A DNA stretch of 64,000 nucleotides, taken from NCBI GenBank assembly GCA_027485695.1, contig JAIXQO010000001.1:434001-498000 (forward strand). The letters are read 5' to 3'. This stretch comes from Pseudomonadota bacterium (lineage in GTDB: Bacteria; Bdellovibrionota; UBA1018). The notes below the pieces were generated by a model that was not told the DNA's origin, ran no database searches, and was given only the letters and a program-made list of their open reading frames with translations. Position 1 is the stretch's first letter. The number at the start of each line of letters is the position of its first letter. Shown piece after piece: positions 51,393-61,084 of this stretch. A program made the translations under genes and the position numbers.

Positions 51393-52288
51393 GGATGAAG
51401 TCCTGTCTGGTCGATGCGCGAGGACTGGAAAAGTCCGGCTACGATTCCGCGCAGTGCCAGCCACAGAATTCGCGGCGAGCGATTTTTAAGCGCCTTGAGA
51501 AAGCTATAGACGGCGAAATAGAGGGTCCTAAAAGGTAGCCCGATGAGCGGAGAGTGGCGGCGGTAGAAACGAATTCCGTTTCGTACAAAATAGAAATTAT
51601 GCAGAGCTTTGTCGTGGATGCGAGCCCCACCGCGAGATACAGCGAGGTGTTGCACGTGCGTTTTCGGATCGAAAATCATCCGTGCGCCCCGTACGACCAA
51701 CCGATAGGTGGCCTCAGACTCGAAGAAGTATCCGTTTCCGACAAAACCGACGTCAAAACCTCCGGCGCCGATCATTTTCTTCCGGCGCATCGACATATTG
51801 AGTCCCTGCGCGATGTCGCAGTATTGCCGTCGGTTTGAATTAAAATTTGCCGTTATGCTTCCAGTAAGTGCGTGGTAGCGACCGACGCTGAAGATGCGCG
51901 ATTCCGGCAGGTCACCGGAAGGTTGAGAAAACGCACCGGCCACCGCATCGATCTTGGAATCTTCGTAGTTTTTCAGATGACTCTCGACCAAATCCGGTCT
52001 CACGACGACGTCGTCATCTAGGTAGAGAATGATATCGCTCTTCGCATCTCTGAGCAGAAGATTCATGTTGGCGACCACGCCTTTGAGTTCGGAGCGAATC
52101 CGCCGGATCTCTGGATGACGATCCAGGAACTGGTCCAAAGTTGGGAGCGGAGGAAAGTTTTGATCAGAGATGAGGATCTCGTCCGGAGGTCGGGTTTGTG
52201 TGAGCAATTGACCCAGGAGATCAATGAGGCACTGATCCCTTCCAATGGTTGGAATGGCGACAGTGATGGTAGGTGTTTGGTTGGTCAT
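51389..52288 (-). CDS. GT2-family glycosyltransferase
   Basis: 299 residues. GT-A fold: VAIPTIGRDQCLIDLLGQLL, then ISDQNFP, and the metal-binding DxD motif in ILYLDDDVVVRPDLVESHLKN (split by eye). ARMIFDPKTHVQHLAVSRGG resembles the acceptor-side region of rhamnosyl-type GT2 enzymes. It heads the minus-strand run toward the ColD-like gene. Its start is 84 bases from mnmC, which is divergent. Confidence 0.9.
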   Translation of the reverse strand: MTNQTPTITVAIPTIGRDQCLIDLLGQLLTQTRPPDEILISDQNFPPLPTLDQFLDRHPEIRRIRSELKGVVANMNLLLRDAKSDIILYLDDDVVVRPDLVESHLKNYEDSKIDAVAGAFSQPSGDLPESRIFSVGRYHALTGSITANFNSNRRQYCDIAQGLNMSMRRKKMIGAGGFDVGFVGNGYFFESEATYRLVVRGARMIFDPKTHVQHLAVSRGGARIHDKALHNFYFVRNGIRFYRRHSPLIGLPFRTLYFAVYSFLKALKNRSPRILWLALRGIVAGLFQSSRIDQTGLHP

Positions 52289-52371
52289 CTCTCGTTATTT
52301 TTAGCAAGTTTTGACCTGATAATGAATCTCTCTTTCAAGGAGGGATCAGGTATAAAGGTCCTACCCGTACT

Positions 52372-54300
52372 ATGAAAACCGCCTACCCTTTTCCCCACGA
52401 ACGACTCCTGGCACCCATCGAGGAAACGCGCCTCGAATGGAAAGGTGAGAACACGCCTTTTCAAGCTCGCCATGATGACGTCTATTTTGCGCTCGATTCC
52501 GGGTTTGCGGAGACCGAAGCAATTTTCCTCCAAGGCAACGATCTGCCCGAGCGATTCGAGCGCTGGAACGAGCGAACGAAGCCGTTCGTGGTGGGGGAGC
52601 TCGGGTTTGGGACCGGTCTCAATTTCCTACTAACGGCAGAGGAGTTTCTGAAACGGAATTCCTGTTCCCGTCTCTATTTCATCTCGACTGAGAAGTACCC
52701 GATCCATCGCGACGATCACCGCGAGTTCTTTAAAAAGGGTGATTTTATCGAACGATTTTCCCTCGCAGAGCCGCTGCTAGCTCAGCTTCCCGGTGCGGTA
52801 CCCGGATTTCATTTGCTCTCCTTTCTTGATTCACGCGTTCAGTTGCTTCTCCTTATGGGTGACGCGAACGATACTCTCGATCAACTCGAAGCCAAGGTTG
52901 ATGCGTGGTATTTGGACGGTTTCACGCCGGCTAAGAATCCGGATCTTTGGTCGGATGGTATTTTTCGATCGATCGCGAGGCTTTCTCACGGCAGTACGAC
53001 CGCGAGTTCCTACACGGCGGCAGGCTGGGTGAGGAGAGCGCTCACGACGGCTGGTTTTTCAGTGGAGAAACATCCGGGTTTTGGCAAGAAACGCGAAAGC
53101 ATTCGCGCCCGCTATCAAGGCTCAGTCGAGCCGCTTTACCAGCGGACGAGGCCGTGGTTTCGAATGCAAGCCGAGGCGCCTCGCGGACAATTTTCCATTT
53201 CCGGCGCCGGAATAGCAGGTATGGAACTGGCGAGCCGCTTGATTCGGGGGGGCGCCCAAGTCGAGATTCATGATCCGGCGTTTGAATTCGCTGCCTCAAA
53301 AAACCCTCAGGCACTCGTGATGCCTCAATTCGCACGCGCTTACACACCTTTGCAACATCTGACTGCGCAAGCGTTTGAGAAATGGAATCGCTATCGTCGT
53401 GCAGAATCCTCTATTCCAGGGTTTGCTCCGACCGGAGTCATTCGCTTGCCTGAAGGTGCGGATGACCTCGCAGATTTGAAACGCGCGATGGAATGGCTTC
53501 CGATTGACCGTGCATCGTGGCGTTGGTTGGAATCGAATGAGACGTCGACTCGAACCGAAGGTTTTTTCGGAGGCGAGAGCCTCTGGCTCGAGAATGCGTT
53601 TACGCTCAGATTTCCCGAGTATTTGGCGGGTCTACGCGAATCCATGGGCCCGCGGCTCCGCTGGCTCGAAAAGCCTTCTGAACGGCCAGATATTTTGGCC
53701 GAAGGAAGTCGGATTCAAGAACACCCATTTCTGTCCGGAAATCTCAGTCCGATGCGGGGGCAGATTGCGCACGTTCCATTCTCGGGTTTTAAATCTCCGC
53801 ATGCGGTCACGCGGGACGGTTATTTGATCGCAGATCCGACGCGTGAGTGCCTCCTGATCGGAGGAACTTACGAACGCGGTGAACGCGAACTGAAACTGGA
53901 TCCTTCGTATCGTGGCGAGCTTTGGAAAAAATGGCCGGAATTCGCGAGTCAATTACCCGAATCGGACGATCCTTCGGTCGAGGGTTGGATGGGGTTTCGT
54001 GCCATCAGCCGTGATCATGTTCCGATCTGCGGCGCGCTTCCAGACCCGCAGTTTTTCGAGGCAAACTATTCGGAACTCTGGCGAGGTCGGCGAGAAACGG
54101 AGTATCCGGATGCCCGCTCCGACCATCCCACTTACGTGGCCTTGGGCCTAGGTTCCAAAGGCGCGCTATTCTCCAAGCTTTTGGCCGACACCTTGGGTGG
54201 GTTGTTGCTCGGTGAGCCGCTTTCGATCGAATGGTCGCAGTGGCTCAAGATGAATCCGGTGCGGTTCTGGGTAAGAGAGCATTCGACCCGAAAGGGTTAG
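52372..54300 (+). CDS. mnmC: bifunctional tRNA mnm5s2U biosynthesis protein MnmC
   Basis: 642 residues. The N-terminal methyltransferase domain has VVGELGFGTGLNFLLTAEEF, LDGFTPAKNPDLWSDGIF and SYTAAGWVRRALTTAGF. The C-terminal FAD domain begins SISGAGIAGMELASRLIRGG and ends with VALGLGSKGALFSKLLADTL. It removes the carboxymethyl group from cmnm5s2U34 and then methylates the product in tRNA. The presence of both halves makes this the full fused form. It sits between polysaccharide genes without functional relation to them. Confidence 0.95.
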   Translation: MKTAYPFPHERLLAPIEETRLEWKGENTPFQARHDDVYFALDSGFAETEAIFLQGNDLPERFERWNERTKPFVVGELGFGTGLNFLLTAEEFLKRNSCSRLYFISTEKYPIHRDDHREFFKKGDFIERFSLAEPLLAQLPGAVPGFHLLSFLDSRVQLLLLMGDANDTLDQLEAKVDAWYLDGFTPAKNPDLWSDGIFRSIARLSHGSTTASSYTAAGWVRRALTTAGFSVEKHPGFGKKRESIRARYQGSVEPLYQRTRPWFRMQAEAPRGQFSISGAGIAGMELASRLIRGGAQVEIHDPAFEFAASKNPQALVMPQFARAYTPLQHLTAQAFEKWNRYRRAESSIPGFAPTGVIRLPEGADDLADLKRAMEWLPIDRASWRWLESNETSTRTEGFFGGESLWLENAFTLRFPEYLAGLRESMGPRLRWLEKPSERPDILAEGSRIQEHPFLSGNLSPMRGQIAHVPFSGFKSPHAVTRDGYLIADPTRECLLIGGTYERGERELKLDPSYRGELWKKWPEFASQLPESDDPSVEGWMGFRAISRDHVPICGALPDPQFFEANYSELWRGRRETEYPDARSDHPTYVALGLGSKGALFSKLLADTLGGLLLGEPLSIEWSQWLKMNPVRFWVREHSTRKG

Positions 54301-54301
54301 A

Positions 54302-54392
54302 TTTTCTATTCATTTTAGTAGTCGATTTAGAACTAAATATATGAAATTAAACAGTTTTTTCTATTCATTTTTCTATTCATTTTTCTATTCAT
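54302..54392. repeat. tandem TTTTTCTATTCA repeats, likely autoregulatory operator
   Basis: One copy lies at 54302-54315 and three head-to-tail 12-bp copies at about 54355-54392, separated by AT-rich DNA. They end 20 bases before the HipA-family start. A related TGAAT word overlaps the start region. Direct repeats in this position fit cooperative binding by the helix-turn-helix part of the encoded protein. Confidence 0.7.
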
Positions 54393-54411
54393 AATGACAT
54401 AAAATGAATCC

Positions 54412-55722
54412 ATGGCCGCTTCAGATCTTCGATTTGCGCTCCTGACAGGACCTAAGACAGCCGAAGAGCTCGCCAGCGCACTTCGCATCAGTCAGGCTAC
54501 GTTTTCTCGTCATTTTAAGAAGTCCGGCACAGAAGAAGGTCTCCGATCCTTTGGTTCTGGAAAAAAAACGATTTACGCAGCTCTCCGGAATGTATTGGGC
54601 AAAGGCCAGGACTTTCCTCTCTTTCGGATCGATGAAAAAGGGAAGGTAAAATCACTCGGCGAAGTGACCTCAATCGAAAGAGGTGCCTATCTTTATTCTC
54701 GCGATGGAAAAAGGAGTACCACTTATCCGGGTATTCCTTACTACCTCTCGGATGCGCGACCCGCTGGATACCTAGGAAGGGCGTTCGCATCACGACAAAA
54801 TGATCTGGGTTTTCCGATCAAAATCACGGATTGGAGCGAAGATCAGATCTTTATCGCGCTTGCGACTCGTGGAGAACATTTGCCAGGGAATTTGCTGGTG
54901 GGTGAGGAGTCTTTCAGGCGTTTTCAGGCGATCAAATGGGAAAAAGTGCCGCTCAAGACGAGAGCCAAGCGATTCTCGGAGCTTGCGCGGCTATCGATCG
55001 CTGGCGATGCGCCAGGTTCTTCGGCAGCGGGTGAGCAGCCCAAGTTTCCCGTTTTCTTAGAAGGCGGCGTGCATGCGCTCGTGAAATTCAGCCCGGCCAC
55101 ACGCCAACCCAAAGCCGAACGGTGGGCGGATCTCCTCATCGCAGAATCGCTCGCTCTCGAAACGATTCGCGACGAGTTCGAGATCCCGGTAGCGGAAAGC
55201 GAAATAGTCCAGTCGTCCTCACAGGTGTTTCTCGAGTCCAAGCGGTTCGATCGAATCGGCGAATCCGGCCGCAAAGGATGCGTGAGTTTTTCAGCGATCG
55301 AAAGCGAATGGCTCGGCAAACCGAGTCACTGGTCCGCCTCCGCGCGAGCACTGTTTCGATTAAAAAAAATCTCGTCCGAAGACGCCGAGCGCATTGCGCT
55401 GCTCGATGCGTTCGGAGCCTGGATCGCAAACTCGGATCGACACTATGGAAATCTTTCGTTCTTTCATGAGATCGACGAGGCTCAGGCCCGACTGGCGCCG
55501 GTTTACGATATGCTTCCGATGTTTTTTGCGCCGAATGACCGAGAAGAAACGGTTCCACTGCGCAAATGGGAACCCCCGGTATGTGGAGCGGATGTGGTCC
55601 AAGTCTGGGAAAAAGCCAAGTCGGGAGCAAAAGTATTTTGGGAGAAAGCAGAGCAAGACCCTCGCATCAGTCCTTCGTTCAAACGTGAGATTAAAAAAGT
55701 CCTGAAGCAATTTTCCGAATGA
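54412..55722 (+). CDS. yjjJ: HipA-family kinase with fused N-terminal HTH (YjjJ-like)
   Basis: 436 residues. The first 50 form a helix-turn-helix (TAEELASALRISQATFSRHFKKSG, split by eye). A HipA kinase follows: the Gly-rich loop GDAPGSSAAGEQPKF, the ATP lysine in LVKFSPA, the catalytic NSDRHYGN at about 339-346 and the metal-binding PVYDMLPM. HipA kinases phosphorylate aminoacyl-tRNA synthetases and induce dormancy. No separate hipB gene is next to it; the fused HTH probably does that job. Upstream tandem repeats suggest autorepression. Confidence 0.88.
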   Translation: MAASDLRFALLTGPKTAEELASALRISQATFSRHFKKSGTEEGLRSFGSGKKTIYAALRNVLGKGQDFPLFRIDEKGKVKSLGEVTSIERGAYLYSRDGKRSTTYPGIPYYLSDARPAGYLGRAFASRQNDLGFPIKITDWSEDQIFIALATRGEHLPGNLLVGEESFRRFQAIKWEKVPLKTRAKRFSELARLSIAGDAPGSSAAGEQPKFPVFLEGGVHALVKFSPATRQPKAERWADLLIAESLALETIRDEFEIPVAESEIVQSSSQVFLESKRFDRIGESGRKGCVSFSAIESEWLGKPSHWSASARALFRLKKISSEDAERIALLDAFGAWIANSDRHYGNLSFFHEIDEAQARLAPVYDMLPMFFAPNDREETVPLRKWEPPVCGADVVQVWEKAKSGAKVFWEKAEQDPRISPSFKREIKKVLKQFSE

Positions 55723-55735
55723 CTGGGGCCAATAA

Positions 55736-57055
55736 GTGAAACAAATGAAAAAAATTCTTTTTCGTCCGGGTCTCCTTAACGTTCTGGAGCACGGAATCAC
55801 GCGTGCCAGCGATGCAGCGACCAGCTTAGTCCTGATTTGGAGTCTGCCGGTCGAGCTCTACGGAAAGATCGCCTACGCCCAAGCCGTGATTGCTCCACTC
55901 GCGTTTCTTTTCATCGCGCAGGATCTCTATATCTACCGGACTTATAGTACGTGGAAACAAGAAGGTCGAACGGCACTCGAAGGTGCGCACCGATTGATGG
56001 ATCGAATCATCGGTCTTAAGTTCGGGATCGCGATTCTTTTGAGCCTGATCCTATCGATCTTCCGTACCGAGGGTTCTTCGATTTCCCAAATCGCGGCGTT
56101 CGGAATTTTTGTTTGGGCTTTTGCGTCAGTATTGCTCACTCACTGGCTCGGGCCGGATCGGGAGTTCCTGAGACTGGGCGGAAAATTCCTGACCCTCAAT
56201 CGAATCACACTTTTTCAGAAGCTCTCGGTCTTTGCTGGCGTGATCATCGCCGTTCGCTGGCTTCCGGATTCACTGGCTTGGCTTGCACCACTTTGGATCG
56301 GGTCGATTATCATTACAAAGTTTGTGTTATCTCTCCAGGTTCGAAAGCTGCACCGCGAATTTTCCACCAGCGGTGAATCCAGGAAGAACTCCGCATCTTT
56401 TTATGAAGCGTTTTTTGGTCTTTCGCTTTGGAACCATCTCGCGGGGAGTATTTATCTTTTTGGCCAGACGATGGACCTTTTTTTCCTGGGAATATTTCAC
56501 ACCGACGCGCGGATGATCAGCCTCTACTCGGTCGCGCTGAAGTATTCCAATTTTTTCACGTTTCTTCCGTACGCGCTCGCCAACACGTTCAACGTTCAGG
56601 CGGGAAACGTCGTAAGTGGGTCAGCCGGTGCGATCGAACAACGATCCTTGTTTGCGCGGTCATTTCCTCGGTACTTGGGAATCGTGATTGCGCAGACCGT
56701 GGTTTTCTTGATCGCTGCGCCCTGGATATTTGAGTATTCCAGCCAAGGGAAATGGACGAGCGATGAAATCGCGGAGCTCGTGGCGTGGTTCCGCACACTG
56801 GTGATCGCTCAGGGATTACACGTGTTTCCGCTTCTTTGGTGGGCGTTGAGCCAGCTTCGCACGCCCGTTTCGAAAGTCGCGCTTCAGATCTACGTTCCTT
56901 GGGGAATCGTTTGTTTGGGAGTCTATTCTTGGGCGGCGCAAACAGCTAATCCGCTTCTACTTGCCCAGATGAACATCGTGACGTCGGCATTTTTCTGCGC
57001 AGTGGTGATCTTTTATCACCGTCGGAATGACCGCGATTTTTACCGCGAGTCCTAA
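55736..57055 (+). CDS. polysaccharide flippase (Wzx/MATE-like)
   Basis: 439 residues starting at GTG 55736 (ATG at 55745 is an alternative). It has twelve or so membrane helices, with LEHGITRASDAATSLVLIWSLPVELYGK at the front, typical of the O-antigen/teichoic flippase superfamily. It starts 13 bases after the HipA gene stop and ends in a four-base tail-to-tail overlap with the next gene. It likely moves undecaprenyl-linked oligosaccharide units to the periplasm, matching the polymerase/ligase and WecA-like genes downstream. Confidence 0.88.
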   Translation: MKQMKKILFRPGLLNVLEHGITRASDAATSLVLIWSLPVELYGKIAYAQAVIAPLAFLFIAQDLYIYRTYSTWKQEGRTALEGAHRLMDRIIGLKFGIAILLSLILSIFRTEGSSISQIAAFGIFVWAFASVLLTHWLGPDREFLRLGGKFLTLNRITLFQKLSVFAGVIIAVRWLPDSLAWLAPLWIGSIIITKFVLSLQVRKLHREFSTSGESRKNSASFYEAFFGLSLWNHLAGSIYLFGQTMDLFFLGIFHTDARMISLYSVALKYSNFFTFLPYALANTFNVQAGNVVSGSAGAIEQRSLFARSFPRYLGIVIAQTVVFLIAAPWIFEYSSQGKWTSDEIAELVAWFRTLVIAQGLHVFPLLWWALSQLRTPVSKVALQIYVPWGIVCLGVYSWAAQTANPLLLAQMNIVTSAFFCAVVIFYHRRNDRDFYRES

Positions 57056-58776
57056 GATCCGCTGACCAGCGATGCGGTATAGAGTACGCGGTCTTCGATC
57101 GTGCCGATTTTGGTCGGATTGTCGTAGGTTTGTCCCTGATAGACGAATGGGAAACCCGTATCAGGCCCTAAAATGAGTCCAACGCGGGATTCATTCTTGA
57201 GTTGTTCATAGTCGCGAATGGGGCTCCATTCTTTGGACACGAATAGGGGTTCTCGGTTCGAGAGTACCGTTAGATTGTTACTCCAAAAGTACGTGTCACT
57301 GATCACGAGTCTTACGTTCAAATCTTTGAAAAGCTGAACGGCCTCTTGCATTTCACCCATGCGGCCCATCGTCCATGTGAATAGTTTCTCCGGGCGTTCT
57401 CCTATAAAACGGATCAATGTCGAACGTCCGAGTGCTTGATTTCCAAAATGAAGCATCAAGATCAAACAGGCCAAGACGAGGCGTGATTTTCCTGATTTGA
57501 CCTGCGATTCAAACCAGAAAGCCGTTCCGACAAAAAGAATCGGGAGTGACGAGAATAGCCAACGCGTGTATCCCATCGCGTAGCTCGTGATCAGGCAAAA
57601 GGTCAGCGCCGCAAGAACCAGCGAGAACTGGAGAAACGAGTGGCCGCGGTTTTGACGAACATGACGATTGATCGCCCAGATCGACAAAATCACGAGCGCG
57701 AGCGAGGCGAAATGCAGCGGTGTCTGTCCGACAGAACCCAAAGGTGTTTCAACCGTAGACGTCAGGAGTTCACGGAGCCGATCAGGGAGAGCGACCACAG
57801 TCTCAAGCGAATTTTTTAGGTTCGCAAGCCTGGCGCCACCACCGTCGTCGAATGCGGGCGCGCGTCCAATGTGGGAGATCAGTTCCGGTAAGAATCCCAG
57901 GATTAACCCGATCGGGATGAGCGCATAGTCACGAAACCTGCCCCACTTGATTTGATCACGTTTCAGCCAGAGCCAAAGCAATGCTGTGAGAACGATCGCA
58001 ATCTTAAGATTGGGGAGTGCGTTCAATTTAACATTTTTGCCGTTCCAAGTGCCGATGCGCGGTCCCAGTAAATCAAGCGCTAGATAGAGGCCCAGGAGTG
58101 AGTAGATCAAGACCCGAGCTCGTTTCGCTATGAGTGAGGGAGAGGAGTAAACGAGGCGAATCTGCGCGATCACCCAGTTCATAGGAACAACCAAACCAAC
58201 GGCGTAAACGAGCGTCGCGCGGTAGGTGTAGATTGAGAACCCGACCAACGAGAAAAAAATCAGCTGCCGGAGCGGGCTACGGATTTGTAGCGGCTCTCCC
58301 CAACGGATGCGGAGCGCAAGTAAGGTACATCCCATGACGTATCCGGCGATGTAGTATTCGGTCGAAGAATAAAACAGGATCCAAGAGAGCACACCCACCG
58401 CTGGGATCAGGGATGTCACGAACGCTGAAACGAGCGAATTAAACTGCAGAAGCATGAAAAATGTCGAAGTGGTCAACAAGCCGGGCACGAAATAATAGTG
58501 AAACGTGTGGTGATTGAATAACCGATCCGTGCTGAACAGTTTCGCGAGTCCTAGCCAAGCTCCATGCACCCATCCGAGTACGGCTCCGCCGTAGTAGTGG
58601 TTGTAGTAAAACGCGGTGATTTTTCCACGAAGTACGTCCTCTGCCACGAGTAAATAAGGACCGGAGTCCCAACTCCAAAGCTCCGGAGCGACTGCAATGA
58701 AGCAATGATGGGAGATGACCGCGATTGCCATCAATACCATCCAGGCACCCAATAGTTTCAGGCGAGATTCGGACAT
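57052..58776 (-). CDS. polytopic membrane protein, GT-C-like
   Basis: 574 residues from the ATG at 58776; longer readings run into the neighbouring gene. About eleven membrane helices. The first extracytoplasmic loop has APELWSWDSGPYLLVAEDVLRGK, with the acidic pair expected for a lipid-sugar transferase. A soluble C-terminal part (about 480-574) contains VRLVISDTYFWSNNLTVLSNREPLF (split by eye). It is last in a six-gene polysaccharide run. Family membership is judged from topology. Confidence 0.82.
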   Translation of the reverse strand: MSESRLKLLGAWMVLMAIAVISHHCFIAVAPELWSWDSGPYLLVAEDVLRGKITAFYYNHYYGGAVLGWVHGAWLGLAKLFSTDRLFNHHTFHYYFVPGLLTTSTFFMLLQFNSLVSAFVTSLIPAVGVLSWILFYSSTEYYIAGYVMGCTLLALRIRWGEPLQIRSPLRQLIFFSLVGFSIYTYRATLVYAVGLVVPMNWVIAQIRLVYSSPSLIAKRARVLIYSLLGLYLALDLLGPRIGTWNGKNVKLNALPNLKIAIVLTALLWLWLKRDQIKWGRFRDYALIPIGLILGFLPELISHIGRAPAFDDGGGARLANLKNSLETVVALPDRLRELLTSTVETPLGSVGQTPLHFASLALVILSIWAINRHVRQNRGHSFLQFSLVLAALTFCLITSYAMGYTRWLFSSLPILFVGTAFWFESQVKSGKSRLVLACLILMLHFGNQALGRSTLIRFIGERPEKLFTWTMGRMGEMQEAVQLFKDLNVRLVISDTYFWSNNLTVLSNREPLFVSKEWSPIRDYEQLKNESRVGLILGPDTGFPFVYQGQTYDNPTKIGTIEDRVLYTASLVSGS

Positions 58777-58790
58777 AGTGGATTCCCTTT

Positions 58791-60083
58791 TTAGGTATTC
58801 TGAGCGGATTCGCCGACTTTGAATAGTCCAGAGAGAAGGAACACACCAATCACGACCGAGTGGTTCAGTACGAACCAAGGGTGGTCGACGAGACTCAGTC
58901 CAATCACGCAGGTCAAGCCGCCCAGAAACAGTGTCGCGACGGGGTCTCGGCGCCTCCAGTAAGTGAGCCAAGAGAATATCCAGAAACAGGTGAAAAATGC
59001 TCCCCAGAGCCACCCTCTTGATCGAGTTTGCTCGAGAAACTCGTTGTGCATATGCGCCGTCCAGAGCTCGATGCCTTTGCGCTTGAATTCAATTCGATCG
59101 ATGCACGTCGTTCCAAGAGGATATTCACTGATGGATTTCTTGGCGTAAGTCCAAATCAATGAACGCTGCGATATTGAAGAGCGAGATTCATCCTTGCGGA
59201 GAACTTCGCTATCCCAATTACGGGTCAGTATTGGTTTGATTCGTTTGTCGATGATTTCGCGTGGAAGTAAAACTGCGCCGATGAGCGCTACTGCGACGCC
59301 CACTGCGGCTACTTGATAGAGAATTCGAAAGTTTTTTTGGTTTCTCGCGTAGTGGATGGTTGCGACCACCATCGCGAGCACGCCACCCAACAATGGGCCC
59401 CTTTGAGTGGTTCTCAGCGAGAAAATCAGAAAAACGAGGTTGAGAACGACGAATACAAAAAGCGCTTGAGAAGGTAATCGTTTGCGACCGAGACAGATGC
59501 CGATCCCGAGCAGCCAAGGCGCCCAGGAAAGCAATTTACCGAAAGATGCGATGTCGTAGAAGCCTTGAAGTAGGAACTGGTCCGGCGCAAGGACACGAGA
59601 CGGATCAAAAATATTTCGATGGATCATGTTGAGGAGATCCACTGAAGCGTAGTTGATCAGGAGCGCTGTCGAGAGCACGGACACCCAGAAAAACAGAATA
59701 AACCGCTGATACTGCGTCGACAACAACGCGAACGAACAAGCTGCGATCATTCCCGTCGACATGACCGCCCACTCGCGGAAATGCATCGAAGACGTATCGC
59801 AAGTCTGGTTCGAAACATATGTGACGACCGAACCCAAACCGATAAACGAGACGAGAGACCATTTTCCCGTTTTTGGAATCCGATTCCAGTTCAAGGCGAT
59901 GAACAGGAAAAACGCCGGTAAGGCCAGTTTTAAAAAATTCAGTGGACCTACGATGTTTCCGATCGTGGCCGGGAGCTGATCCCGAAGCGCATTGAACGAG
60001 GGCAGAATTCCCATCGCGATTACGAGTGTCAGAACCCATGCAAGAAGACGGTTCAAGGAATCAAATCGTGACGAGTTGATCAT
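58791..60083 (-). CDS. O-antigen ligase/polymerase-like membrane protein
   Basis: 430 residues from the ATG at 60083, which overlaps the stop of the WecA-like gene (ATGA). About ten helices. The large periplasmic loop near 300-350 contains ELWTAHMHNEFLEQTRSRGWLWGAFF (split by eye), the H-N-x-(F/Y)-L pattern of the Wzy_C/WaaL family. It either polymerises repeat units or attaches the glycan to lipid A or protein; the sequence does not separate these roles. Confidence 0.88.
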   Translation of the reverse strand: MINSSRFDSLNRLLAWVLTLVIAMGILPSFNALRDQLPATIGNIVGPLNFLKLALPAFFLFIALNWNRIPKTGKWSLVSFIGLGSVVTYVSNQTCDTSSMHFREWAVMSTGMIAACSFALLSTQYQRFILFFWVSVLSTALLINYASVDLLNMIHRNIFDPSRVLAPDQFLLQGFYDIASFGKLLSWAPWLLGIGICLGRKRLPSQALFVFVVLNLVFLIFSLRTTQRGPLLGGVLAMVVATIHYARNQKNFRILYQVAAVGVAVALIGAVLLPREIIDKRIKPILTRNWDSEVLRKDESRSSISQRSLIWTYAKKSISEYPLGTTCIDRIEFKRKGIELWTAHMHNEFLEQTRSRGWLWGAFFTCFWIFSWLTYWRRRDPVATLFLGGLTCVIGLSLVDHPWFVLNHSVVIGVFLLSGLFKVGESAQNT

Positions 60084-61069
60084 AGTTTCCTTAGTGAGAA
60101 GACCGCGCAAAATGCTACAGGAGTTCCGACGGCGCAAAGAAGAAGCAAGCGCTGCGCGATGGGCAGGTCCTCTGCGATCGAATGATGGAATGCTTGTCCG
60201 CAAACGAGTGCGGTATAAGCACCGTAGATGATGCTGACGTAAGAATGACTATTCCATCGACGAGAAAGTCGTTGATAGAAATGAGATCGATGGGCCTGAA
60301 AAATATTCTCTCCTCGCGATAAGCGCTGGAGGAGCGTGATTCCGCAATCGACGTAAATCGGAGAAAATAGAATGAGGAATGAAATGAGATTCGCAAAAGA
60401 GGCGCTGTAAATCGCTACGAAAAGTGCGGGAGCGAGGAATCCCAAAAAACCACTTCCAACGTCACCCATGAAAACTTTGGCGGGTGTCCAGTTGAAACCG
60501 AGGAATGCGGCGATGGCGAGTGCAAATGCCCAAGCGATTTGTAGGGTATTTATGTTCACGCTCGCGGGCGCGGTAACGATCATCCAGGCGAGGCCGACGA
60601 GCGTCGATAGTCCCAGCAGGCCGTTGATACCGTCAATGAAGTTGAACGTGTTGATCGAATAGACGAATACGAGGAGGAGGGCCGCAGCAACTGATAGGGT
60701 CTCTAGCGACTGCGCGGGATCCAAGCTCAGAGCGATCCAAAGCCCCGACGCAAGCAGATGGACCAAGAAGCGGATTTTAGCGCTGACGCCCCTTAGATCG
60801 TCCCAATAGCCAATCGCCGCAACGGCGATCCCGAAATAGAGAAATGACGGAAGTTCACTCAAGAAAAACAAACTGAACAGTACCGGCACTAAAACGAATA
60901 CGGTACCGCCGCCTCGAGGCGTGGTGACGGTGTGAGAACTGCGAGCGTTTGGGGCATCGATGATCTGAAGGCGTCTTGCAATCAGGATATATAAAAACAT
61001 CGCACCTGCGCAGAAACACAAATAAGCGAGATAGAGTCCTACATGGATTTGTGCGGCTTCGGTGACCAT
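60080..61069 (-). CDS. WecA/TagO-like polyprenyl-phosphate sugar-1-phosphate transferase
   Basis: 329 residues with about ten helices. It has the MraY/WecA signatures: IIDAPNARSSHTVTTPRGGG, AAIGYWDDLRGVSAK, INTFNFIDGINGLLGLS (catalytic Asp pair), KVFMGDVGSGFLGFL and HRSHFYQRLSRR. It transfers a HexNAc-1-phosphate to undecaprenyl phosphate to start glycan assembly. Start and neighbour overlaps place it in one operon with the ligase-like gene. The exact sugar (GlcNAc or a modified form) is not determined. Confidence 0.92.
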   Translation of the reverse strand: MVTEAAQIHVGLYLAYLCFCAGAMFLYILIARRLQIIDAPNARSSHTVTTPRGGGTVFVLVPVLFSLFFLSELPSFLYFGIAVAAIGYWDDLRGVSAKIRFLVHLLASGLWIALSLDPAQSLETLSVAAALLLVFVYSINTFNFIDGINGLLGLSTLVGLAWMIVTAPASVNINTLQIAWAFALAIAAFLGFNWTPAKVFMGDVGSGFLGFLAPALFVAIYSASFANLISFLILFSPIYVDCGITLLQRLSRGENIFQAHRSHFYQRLSRRWNSHSYVSIIYGAYTALVCGQAFHHSIAEDLPIAQRLLLLCAVGTPVAFCAVFSLRKL

Positions 61070-61084
61070 GACCTCAATACGCTC

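Noticed and set aside
57052-59013. Longer form of the GT-C-like membrane protein starting at 59013
   Set aside because: The first 79 residues overlap the ligase-like gene and lack a membrane-protein pattern; ATG at 58776 fits the spacing.
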